Assembly: GCA_015485845.1 (NCBI GenBank)
Contig: WFSU01000124.1
Span: forward strand, 1-13,215
Reading direction: 5' to 3'
Length of the DNA: 13,215 nt
Source of the DNA: Nitratifractor sp.
GTDB taxonomy: Bacteria; Campylobacterota; Campylobacteria; Campylobacterales; Sulfurovaceae
Positions 1 through 5,199 of the stretch are shown here, piece by piece (position 1 is the stretch's first letter; each line of letters starts with the position of its first letter). The notes under the pieces were generated by a model. That model was given only the letters and a program-made list of their open reading frames with translations, ran no database searches and was not told the DNA's origin. Position numbers and translations under genes: made by a program.

Positions 1-73
1 CGGGCACAAATGCCTGCACCACCTCACCACCCGCGCTGCTGCGCTCATAATTTCCGACATCGTTACGCTTCAA
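1..73 (-). CDS. Fic-family protein, 5' end only (partial)
   Basis: The gene runs off the left edge of the window; 24 codons are visible. The reading begins LKRNDVGNYERSS and continues GGEVVQAFVP. A G-x-Y start followed by GGE-V-AF-P is the usual opening of Fic proteins with the Fic_N domain, where a PLPP stretch normally follows. Fic proteins transfer AMP or other nucleotides to target proteins; the catalytic HPFxxGNG motif would lie outside the window, so activity cannot be judged. The start chosen is TTG at 71-73, because AAAGGA (80-85 on this strand) lies six bases before it and no in-frame ATG is nearby. The SD is inside a long inverted repeat (78-112), suggesting control of expression. 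An alternative ATG in another frame gives a Cys/Arg-rich peptide of no recognisable kind. The family call rests on a short stretch and is moderate. Confidence 0.55.
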   Translation of the reverse strand, partial: MKRNDVGNYERSSAGGEVVQAFVP

Positions 74-77
74 GACA

Positions 78-112
78 TATCCTTTAATAAGTGATTTTCT
101 TATTAAAGGATA
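78..112. repeat. 14-bp perfect inverted repeat over the Fic gene's ribosome binding site
   Basis: TATCCTTTAATAAG (78-91) and CTTATTAAAGGATA (99-112) are perfect reverse complements with a 7-base spacer. In the minus-strand transcript the second arm carries the AAAGGA SD of the Fic-like gene, so it could fold and hide the SD. As DNA it could be an operator for a dimeric repressor. A third partial copy, TTTAATAAGGGATT, lies at 124-137 and matches 83-96 (TTTAATAAGTGATT) at 13 of 14 positions in direct orientation. The extra half-site favours a protein operator over a pure RNA hairpin, but both remain open. Confidence 0.6.
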
Positions 113-273
113 ACGCATTAATGTTTAATAAGGGATTATGGAATTCTATGGTCCCGTCTTAAGATCCCAGCCCTCATCATATTTTGCTTGAATGTATTTG
201 CTTCGTATTTTCAAACATAAACGTGATGAGGCATTATTCTTCAAATGAGCCGATTATCTATTGGAAAATTGGA

Positions 274-1278
274 TTAAACCACCTCACGCGGAATCGACGG
301 TGAGAGCATCGTGGTCATCTCATAGCTGATTGTCCCGAAATGGCGTGCTGCCGCCTGCGCGTCATCCATAACACAGACGACTTCTCGGTCCCCTTCAAGT
401 GAAATGAAATCCATCGACACACGACCAAGGATCGGCAGCCCTTCCGCCGTAACATATGGCCGGGCAGCATCTCCTCGCAACCAGCCGTCTCCGTAGCCAA
501 GATCGTACGTTGAAACCGTCGCAGATTTGGCAACAGTATAATCTCCACCATAACCAATCCGGGCTCCAGATGGGAGGTGACGGGTAGACGTACGCCCCGC
601 ATAAAGTGAAAGTACCGGTCGCAGCGGTACCGGATCGTACACTTCGGGGAGTTCATTGTATCCATAGATAGCGATCCCCACCCGCGCCATATCTTCGTTG
701 AAGTGTTTTGAGCGCAGCAGTGCTGCGGAGTTGTGACTGTGGAAGCGGACATTTTTGAAACCGGATGAGCGCACGGTCTGTTTGACCGTTTCGAAGTTTT
801 TCTTCTGCCAGTACCACTCACTGCTGAGGACATCGGCACTACGGTAGTGGGTCATCACCCCCACAAGACCAAGCGAGCGGTTCCGGATGATTGCCAGAGC
901 CTCCTCGAGCTCCTCCATTACAATCCCGTTTCGGTGCATCCCCGTATCGACCTTGAGCTCAATACGTGCCGCCGGATCTATCGCCGAGAGCTGACGCAGA
1001 TCGGTCACGGCAAATGAAAAGGTCTCATCGGGAAACGGTGTGCCATTCAGGATCAATATCTGGTCAAAATACGATCGGATCCTCTCCGCTTCCTCGACTG
1101 AGATTACCACTGCCTGCGTGATACCGTACTCGGCTGCCAACCCGGCCATGATCGTCAGACCGTGTCCGTAGGCATTGTCCTTGAGGACGACAGCCAGGCG
1201 TTCTTTTGAGCCTGCTTTCAGAGCCAATTGGTTAAGATTGTGGAAGAAATTGTCTTTGCTGATATGTATAGTTGCCAT
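274..1278 (-). CDS. alr: alanine racemase
   Basis: This PLP enzyme interconverts L- and D-alanine in the cytoplasm, supplying D-Ala for peptidoglycan. The PLP-binding lysine is K33 in VVLKDNAYGHG, near the N terminus as usual, and the second catalytic base is the tyrosine of RIGYGGDYTV (about residue 243). Other family marks are KVDTGMHRNG, THYRSAD, FHSHNSAA and the C-terminal LGRVSMDFI. At 334 residues it is on the short side for the family, as in Campylobacterota. ATG at 1278 is chosen over an in-frame TTG two codons upstream because the protein then begins MATIHISKDNF. There is no Shine-Dalgarno sequence before it, and a TATAAT box lies only five bases upstream, so the message may be leaderless. 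It is divergent from aguA across 98 bp. Confidence 0.93.
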   Translation of the reverse strand: MATIHISKDNFFHNLNQLALKAGSKERLAVVLKDNAYGHGLTIMAGLAAEYGITQAVVISVEEAERIRSYFDQILILNGTPFPDETFSFAVTDLRQLSAIDPAARIELKVDTGMHRNGIVMEELEEALAIIRNRSLGLVGVMTHYRSADVLSSEWYWQKKNFETVKQTVRSSGFKNVRFHSHNSAALLRSKHFNEDMARVGIAIYGYNELPEVYDPVPLRPVLSLYAGRTSTRHLPSGARIGYGGDYTVAKSATVSTYDLGYGDGWLRGDAARPYVTAEGLPILGRVSMDFISLEGDREVVCVMDDAQAAARHFGTISYEMTTMLSPSIPREVV

Positions 1279-1283
1279 ACGCA

Positions 1284-1289
1284 ATTATA
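1284..1289 (-). promoter_or_regulatory. candidate -10 box of a leaderless alr promoter
   Basis: On the minus strand a perfect TATAAT is followed by TGCGT and then the alr ATG. Transcription starting six bases after the box would begin at the A of the start codon. The expected -35 position shows no good match to TTGACA. The absence of any purine-rich SD before the ATG fits a leaderless message. Confidence 0.45.
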
Positions 1290-1331
1290 GTACAACGACA
1301 TAAAAACAGAGAAGGGCTCCATGCAAAACCG

Positions 1332-1359
1332 TTTTTCACTTTTCATTTTTCACTTTTCA
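1332..1359. repeat. heptamer tandem array, four units (YTTTTCA)
   Basis: TTTTTCA and CTTTTCA alternate twice, giving a perfect 14-base tandem duplication just upstream of aguA. The unit has the same length and general look as the arrays at 11622-11649 and 13042-13069. All are pyrimidine-rich on the plus strand. No coding role is apparent, although the aguA frame happens to stay open through it. Confidence 0.75.
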
Positions 1360-1376
1360 TTCTGCGGGGCAGCGCA

Positions 1377-2381
1377 ATGAGACGCCTCCGAGCCGAATGG
1401 GAATCCCACAACGTTATCCTCATGGCTTTCCCCCACGAAACGACCGACTGGGCACAATACGACGACTGGGAAGCGGTCACCGCGCCGTTTGTCCGAATCG
1501 CTCAAGCCGTAGCCTATTATCAAATGGTCTACATGCTCTGCCGGGATGCCGAAGCGATCAAACCTCTCTTTTGCAGCACGACGAACATTATCTTCCTTGA
1601 GGCTGACTACAACGATACATGGACACGGGATTACGGAGCATTGAGTATCGAAGAGGATGGGAGGAAAAAACTGGTCGATTTCACCTTTGACGGATGGGGC
1701 GGGAAATTTGAAGCGTCAAAAGACAATGCCATCAACCGCTGGCTCTCCGGCAAAGGATTTTACGGGGGCGCCCCTCTCGAGAGGGTTGAATATATCCTCG
1801 AAGGGGGAGCGATCGACACCGACGGTGAAGGGACGATCCTCACAACACGTCAATGCCTTTGTCACCCAAACCGTAATGGTAGGGTTGACACTCATGAGGT
1901 CGAAACTATGCTGGCAGATACGCTCGGAATCCAACGAGTACTGTGGCTCGAGCATGGTTATCTCGCCGGGGATGACACCGATGGACATGTGGATATGCTG
2001 GCGCGGTTTGTCAACCCGACAACCATCACGTATGTCACCTGTGACAACCCGGAGGATGAGCACTACAAATCCCTCAAAAAGATGGAAGAGGAGCTCCAGA
2101 GTTTCCGAACCGAAGCAGGAGCGCCCTACACCCTCATCCCCTTACCACTCCCTGAGCCTAAATACAATAAAGAGGGAGAGCGCCTTCCGGCCACCTATGC
2201 CAATTTTCTCATCAGTAACGGTGCCGTTGTCTACCCAACTTACAGCGATCCAAACGATAAAAAAGTGGGAGAGATTTTGCGCGAAGTTTTTCCGGATCGG
2301 GAAGTAATCCCGATCAATTGCCTGAGTTTAATCCAGCAAGGGGGGAGTTTGCACTGTTCGACAATGCAGGTGGCGTATTAA
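1377..2381 (+). CDS. aguA: agmatine deiminase (agmatine iminohydrolase)
   Basis: The enzyme hydrolyses agmatine to N-carbamoylputrescine and ammonia, the first step of the arginine decarboxylase route to putrescine. It belongs to the bacterial peptidylarginine/agmatine deiminase fold. The opening MRRLRAEWESHNVILMAFPH, WTRDYG (82-87), LEGGAIDTDG (141-150), GHVDM (203-207) and the C-terminal GGSLHCSTMQ with the nucleophile C327 are all present. The family end motif is usually HCxTQQ; here it is HCSTMQ. Length is 334 residues. ATG at 1377 is preferred because the 35 in-frame codons upstream read through a heptamer repeat and look non-coding; the SD (GGGG at about 1365) is weak. Its partner aguB lies 2.8 kb downstream on the same strand. 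Its stop overlaps the convergent CAP gene's stop by four bases. Confidence 0.93.
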   Translation: MRRLRAEWESHNVILMAFPHETTDWAQYDDWEAVTAPFVRIAQAVAYYQMVYMLCRDAEAIKPLFCSTTNIIFLEADYNDTWTRDYGALSIEEDGRKKLVDFTFDGWGGKFEASKDNAINRWLSGKGFYGGAPLERVEYILEGGAIDTDGEGTILTTRQCLCHPNRNGRVDTHEVETMLADTLGIQRVLWLEHGYLAGDDTDGHVDMLARFVNPTTITYVTCDNPEDEHYKSLKKMEEELQSFRTEAGAPYTLIPLPLPEPKYNKEGERLPATYANFLISNGAVVYPTYSDPNDKKVGEILREVFPDREVIPINCLSLIQQGGSLHCSTMQVAY

Positions 2382-3076
2382 TTTCCGCCGAAATCCTGAG
2401 TCCAGTATATTTTGTATGTACCGCTGCCATCTTGAGCTGCACGTGATTCGTACATACCAAATTGGGTTAATTTAGGATTCATAATATTGGAGCAGTGCCC
2501 ATGCGTACTGGCCATCCATCCCTCCATAACTTTCAGCCAGTAGTCAGAAGGGAGTACATAATTTGCTCCTGATGTCGCAATGTTCTCTGCTTTCAACGAA
2601 CCGGCAAACCCGTTGTGTTCGATTCGCTCATCAAAGTGACTGCCTCTTCCAAGCCCCAGATCCTGAGCTGTTTTGTCGTTAACGGTACCGGAACCATCAT
2701 GATTGTACCAGACGCTTTTGCGCATGTCTTCGCTGTGCTCTTCCGCCGCATCAGCCAGATGATCATTCCAAACCATATCCGGGCTGGATGGGCCGGTAAT
2801 GGCTGCATCGTCGTTGCAGGTAATACTGAGTGATCGCAAATAATTTAGAATAACCAGATAGTTTTGCTGGACTTGAGGCGTACCGTTTTTGCTTGCATCA
2901 TAGCCTGTTACATTACCGTCGGCGATTGCTTGAGTCAGGTTGATATCAACACCGCTATTATTGCTGTCGGTATTTGTAGTTCCATTGGTGTCACCACCTC
3001 CACCTCCACCGTTCTCAGCACCGCAACCGGCAACCATCAGTCCCAACACTAATGCAAATACAATTTTTTGATACAT
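2378..3076 (-). CDS. CAP-domain (SCP/PR1-like) lipoprotein, copy 1
   Basis: A 232-residue secreted protein with a hydrophobic signal peptide ending in a lipobox (VAGC, lipidated Cys18), then a flexible linker with a run of six glycines (23-28) and Asn/Thr/Ser-rich sequence, then a CAP domain from about 70. CAP tetrad-type residues are visible: H126 in NHDGSG, E164 in AENIA, H194 in GHCSN. C87 and C195 could form a disulfide. The end YWTQDFGG is the typical last CAP strand. Molecular function of bacterial CAP proteins is mostly unknown. Start: ATG at 3076 has AGGAGG behind it; the open frame extends 17 codons further up but that part holds a promoter and hairpin. It follows copy 2 by 78 bases and may be cotranscribed, besides having its own -10. 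Copies 1 and 2 are close paralogs (shared NYLRSLS-TCND and HSEDM). Confidence 0.9.
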   Translation of the reverse strand: MYQKIVFALVLGLMVAGCGAENGGGGGGDTNGTTNTDSNNSGVDINLTQAIADGNVTGYDASKNGTPQVQQNYLVILNYLRSLSITCNDDAAITGPSSPDMVWNDHLADAAEEHSEDMRKSVWYNHDGSGTVNDKTAQDLGLGRGSHFDERIEHNGFAGSLKAENIATSGANYVLPSDYWLKVMEGWMASTHGHCSNIMNPKLTQFGMYESRAAQDGSGTYKIYWTQDFGGN

Positions 3077-3087
3077 ACCACCCTCCT

Positions 3088-3106
3088 GAAAGCATTTTCT
3101 GCTTTC
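3088..3106 (-). promoter_or_regulatory. leader hairpin touching the SD of CAP copy 1
   Basis: On the minus strand GAAAGCA, loop GAAAA, then TGCTTTC forms a perfect 7-bp stem that ends directly at the AGGAGG SD. There is no U-run after it, so it does not look like a terminator. It could stabilise the message or affect ribosome access. Confidence 0.4.
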
Positions 3107-3109
3107 ATA

Positions 3110-3118
3110 AGTATAGCA
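3110..3118 (-). promoter_or_regulatory. candidate extended -10 promoter for CAP copy 1
   Basis: The minus strand reads TGCTATACT, an extended -10 (TGn plus TATACT), 33 bases before the ATG of CAP copy 1. No convincing -35 is seen. If real, copy 1 can be made independently of the riboswitch ahead of copy 2. Confidence 0.4.
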
Positions 3119-3154
3119 CAAAATCAAAAGGCTATAGAAAAGTGCCCGTCTGTG

Positions 3155-3820
3155 TTATCCACCAAATGTCTGAGTCCAATATACTTTAAACTTGTGATCA
3201 CTGTCCTCCGGTGCCCGAGACTCATACATTCCGAAATCGGTAAAAGCCGGGTTCATGATAATTGAACAAGAACCCCGATCACTCTTCATCCAGTTTTCCA
3301 TCTTTTCAACCCAGGTATTCGTCGGCGGTGCTTCATTTTTCTTCCACGTCTGGGCAATATTCTCAGCAGTCACCATCCCGGAAAATCCATTATACAGAAT
3401 ACGTTCTTGAGATGTGCTCTTTTTCCGAGGCGAAGCACGCCATCCGGTAATATCGTCTTCCGTTCCGGAACCTTCATGGGCATAAAAGTCATGTTTGGCC
3501 ATGTCTTCACTGTGCTCACGGGCAGCAGATGTCAACTGGGTACTCCACACCAAATCCACATCAACAGGTCCGGAGAGGTGCTGAGCATCATTGCAGGTTA
3601 CACTGAGGCTTCTCAGATAATTCACCACGGCAAGGTATTGGTCACTGATCGAGTCGTTGGCATCGTAGTTGGGTACATCGTCCAGTGTGATCTTAAAATT
3701 GCTGTCAACCACAGGGTGATCATTGCCCGGCTTATTGTCGTTGGTAAGGTCACAGGCCACAACTCCCAGCATCAGCAGAGCCGCTACCGATATCCGTTGT
3801 GCATACTGTCTCGTTTTCAT
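3155..3820 (-). CDS. CAP-domain lipoprotein, copy 2 (altered pocket)
   Basis: A 221-residue protein with signal peptide and lipobox (GVVAC, Cys23), a short linker and a CAP domain from about residue 60. H115 (YAHEGSG) and E153 (AENIA) are kept, as are the Cys pair C76 and C185 and the terminal YWTQTFGG. The second CAP histidine is gone: where copy 1 has GHCSN and copy 3 has HHCAN, this copy has GSCSI, with S184 in that place. The GRGS-F-ERI segment of the other copies is also degenerate here (SPRKKSTSQERI, 130-141). A strong SD (GGGAGGAT) precedes ATG at 3820. The c-di-GMP riboswitch at 4069-4148 lies about 250 bases upstream. A 72-codon frame in that leader ends over this start codon (ATGA). 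It is likely cotranscribed with copy 1. Confidence 0.88.
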   Translation of the reverse strand: MKTRQYAQRISVAALLMLGVVACDLTNDNKPGNDHPVVDSNFKITLDDVPNYDANDSISDQYLAVVNYLRSLSVTCNDAQHLSGPVDVDLVWSTQLTSAAREHSEDMAKHDFYAHEGSGTEDDITGWRASPRKKSTSQERILYNGFSGMVTAENIAQTWKKNEAPPTNTWVEKMENWMKSDRGSCSIIMNPAFTDFGMYESRAPEDSDHKFKVYWTQTFGG

Positions 3821-4035
3821 TGGATCCTCCCTTGAAAGTATGATCTACTCAGATGGAGACAGGAACCTGGTTCTTCTGTGGGACCCCTGTCGGAGGTTTG
3901 CTGAACCAACCGTACATCGGCCATAAAAGGCTTAAGACGACCGTCACTATCCGACATGTAAGAGAAAATGAGAGAAAGGGTAGAAGAACTGTAACAGAAA
4001 GCAGGCAGTCCGAAAAAGGGCTCGGTGGCATTCAT
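3817..4035 (-). CDS. possible small leader ORF between riboswitch and CAP copy 2
   Basis: An ATG at 4035 stands six bases after AAGGA, about 30 bases past the riboswitch aptamer. It opens 72 codons (MNATEPFFGLPAFC at the start) that end in a TGA overlapping the CAP copy 2 start by four bases. That spacing would allow the riboswitch to act on this start and pass the effect on by translational coupling. Against it, I recognise no family, and the frame uses several rare-looking Arg codons (AGA, AGG). The SD sits in a small hairpin, TTTTC-AAG-GAAAA. It could equally be an untranslated leader. Confidence 0.25.
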   Translation of the reverse strand: MNATEPFFGLPAFCYSSSTLSLIFSYMSDSDGRLKPFMADVRLVQQTSDRGPTEEPGSCLHLSRSYFQGRIQ

Positions 4036-4068
4036 GGCTTTTCCTTGAAAATCTTTGGAATAGTAATG

Positions 4069-4148
4069 ATGCAACCCGGCTCTCTTCTCTCCCCAAGATA
4101 AAAGACCCGTAGCTTTCCGTCCTTGCTTTGCAACAAGTTTGGCTTTTA
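4069..4148 (-). promoter_or_regulatory. cyclic-di-GMP-I (GEMM) riboswitch, copy A
   Basis: Minus-strand RNA shows the class I pattern in order: AAGCCAAAC, a stem CTTGTT with GCAA tetraloop and AGCAAG, then GGACGGAAAGC, ACGGGTCT, a second stem (TCTTTT paired to GAGAAGA), and AGCCGGGTTGC closing. The last block is a near match to the family's AGCCGGGUUGCC. Core features match from memory of the Vc2 class: CAAAC, GNRA-capped stem, GACGnAAAGC. The base aligned to Vc2 G20 is G, which favours c-di-GMP over cGAMP. A promoter with TATAAT lies directly upstream. It precedes CAP copies 2 and 1. No database scan was run. Confidence 0.85.
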
Positions 4149-4160
4149 ATCAGATATCCT

Positions 4161-4190
4161 ATTATACCATAACTTCCTATTATTTGGCAA
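4161..4190 (-). promoter_or_regulatory. sigma-70 type promoter for riboswitch A / CAP copies 2-1
   Basis: Minus strand: TTGCCA (4185-4190), 18-base spacer, TATAAT (4161-4166). The aptamer begins about 15 bases after the -10 box. The layout TATAAT-n15-AAGCC parallels TATACT-n16-AAGCC at the second riboswitch, which supports both. Confidence 0.7.
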
Positions 4191-4241
4191 GAGCATGGGG
4201 GGGAGAAACGGATCAAAGTTGTCCACATATTGCAAAAGGAT

Positions 4242-4265
4242 ATCCACTCCCGGGAGAGGGTGGAT
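4242..4265 (-). terminator. weak candidate terminator after CAP copy 3
   Basis: ATCCAC and GTGGAT pair around a GC-rich core containing CTCCCGGGAG, six bases after the CAP copy 3 stop. On the minus strand it is followed by ATATCCTTTTGC, a poor U-tract. It may end the CAP copy 3 transcript before the next promoter, but efficiency looks low. Confidence 0.35.
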
Positions 4266-4271
4266 AAAAAC

Positions 4272-4964
4272 TCACTGCCCCCCAAACTCCTGAGACCAAT
4301 AGAAGCCGTAGTCGCTTCCTTCTTTCTCAACCAGTGCCATGCCCACTTCGGTAAAGGCAGGATCCATCAAATTGGCACAGTGATGATCACTCTCCAGCCA
4401 GGCATCCACGGTCTCTTGAGCCGTCGCATAGCCTGCGGCAATGTTTTCACCGGCTTTGCGGTATTGAGTGTATCCGTTGTTCCGAATCCGCTCACTGAAG
4501 CTGCTGCCGCGTCCGAGTGCCTGATCCTGAGCCGTGGTATCGGTAGCTGTCCCTGAACCGGTGTGAGAGAACGTATTGCTCTGAGCCATATCGTTGCTGT
4601 GCTCATACGCGGCATTATCCAGACGGACATTCCAGGTCAGAGCCGGAGCAGGATCAAACACACCCATGGTACCACAATCCTGTGTCTCAGCCCGAGCAGC
4701 GTTGAGCAGATCGAGGTACTCTTGCTGCAAAGCGGCAGAGACTTTAGACGTGGGCTCTGTTACCGCAGGGGTTTGGGTCTCCGTATCAGGTGTTTGTGCT
4801 GTCGGCGCTGTCGGGGTGACAGGAACACTGGGGTGATTGGGCTGTGCGGATGTCACTTCAGGGCTGACGACTTGACTGCCGTCGGCGTTGCATCCGGTGA
4901 AGAGGAAGGTCGCAGCGGCAGCGGCGAGAATTAAGGTGCTTTTTGAGAAAGTAAGTGTTTTCAT
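4272..4964 (-). CDS. CAP-domain lipoprotein, copy 3 (Pro/Thr linker)
   Basis: A 230-residue protein with an alanine-rich signal peptide and lipobox (LFTGC, Cys25). A long Pro/Thr/Gln/Val-rich spacer (about 33-72) probably holds the domain away from the membrane. The CAP domain runs from about 78 to the end: H134 in SHTGSG, E173 in GENIA, H195 in HHCAN, Cys pair C97 and C196, and YWSQEFGG at the C terminus. It is the most canonical of the three copies and the most diverged from the other two in the N-terminal half. ATG at 4964 follows AAGGA with an eight-base gap. That SD lies between two stems of a leader hairpin, and riboswitch B is upstream at 5047-5124. Surface or periplasmic location is inferred from the lipobox; the biochemical role is not known. 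Confidence 0.9.
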   Translation of the reverse strand: MKTLTFSKSTLILAAAAATFLFTGCNADGSQVVSPEVTSAQPNHPSVPVTPTAPTAQTPDTETQTPAVTEPTSKVSAALQQEYLDLLNAARAETQDCGTMGVFDPAPALTWNVRLDNAAYEHSNDMAQSNTFSHTGSGTATDTTAQDQALGRGSSFSERIRNNGYTQYRKAGENIAAGYATAQETVDAWLESDHHCANLMDPAFTEVGMALVEKEGSDYGFYWSQEFGGQ

Positions 4965-4966
4965 GA

Positions 4967-5049
4967 CGTTTATCCTTGCTATGGGTTAGATAGCAAAGCC
5001 TCAAACGACGAGAACAAGGGGAGGATACATTGCATGGGGGAATGCAATG
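4967..5049 (-). promoter_or_regulatory. expression platform of riboswitch B (SD-masking structures)
   Basis: Between aptamer and CAP copy 3 the RNA can form: hairpin 1, CATTGCAT and ATGCAATG (5028-5049, perfect 8 bp); hairpin 2, TTGCTAT and ATAGCAA (4976-4996, perfect 7 bp), closed again by CGTTT/AAACG (4967-4971 with 5003-5007). The SD AAGGA (4973-4977) sits in the internal loop of hairpin 2. A separate TATCCT (5022-5027) is fully complementary to AGGATA (4971-4976) and could act as an anti-SD. These point to control of translation rather than of termination, since no U-run is seen. Folding was judged by eye. Confidence 0.5.
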
Positions 5050-5124
5050 GCGGCTCGGCTGTCTTCCCGTACTTGGGGAGACCCGTGGCTTTCCGTCCCT
5101 GCTTCGCAACAGGTTTGGCTTTAC
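5047..5124 (-). promoter_or_regulatory. cyclic-di-GMP-I (GEMM) riboswitch, copy B
   Basis: Same order of elements as copy A: AAGCCAAACC, stem CCTGTT with GCGA tetraloop and AGCAGG, GGACGGAAAGCC, ACGGGTCT, a second stem (GTCTCCC paired to GGGAAGAC), then AGCCGAGCCGCC. The first stem differs from copy A by a C-G to T-A pair change that keeps pairing, and the tetraloop stays GNRA. The 3' block is less close to consensus (GAGCCGCC where GGGTTGCC is usual). It lies 16 bases after a TATACT box and leads into CAP copy 3. Confidence 0.85.
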
Positions 5125-5137
5125 TTTAGATATTCGT

Positions 5138-5143
5138 AGTATA
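5138..5143 (-). promoter_or_regulatory. -10 box for riboswitch B / CAP copy 3
   Basis: TATACT on the minus strand, placed relative to the aptamer as at riboswitch A. The -35 is unclear: two TTGACT copies lie at 5153-5158 and 5164-5169, leaving gaps of 9 and 20 bases. They are 11 bases apart, one helical turn, and could be an activator site. Confidence 0.5.
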
Positions 5144-5199
5144 CAAAGAAATAGTCAAAAAAAAGTCAAGTTTTGTCAGAGATTGGCTACACTAACAAT

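Noticed and set aside
145..252. Short minus-strand frame ending KYDEGWDLKTGP near the Fic-like gene
   Set aside because: About 32 codons from a TTG without SD; possible remnant but nothing to support a gene.
1332..1359. Short tandem arrays as a CRISPR
   Set aside because: Seven-base units without spacers; no cas genes in the window.
1272..1376. Longer aguA start at TTG 1272
   Set aside because: The added 35 residues read through a heptamer repeat and overlap the alr start; the family begins at the MRRLRAEW methionine.
3860..3906. Possible third GEMM-like element (minus strand GCAAACC then CCGACAGGGG)
   Set aside because: After the first short block the GACGnAAAGC core and second stem are missing; likely chance or a remnant.
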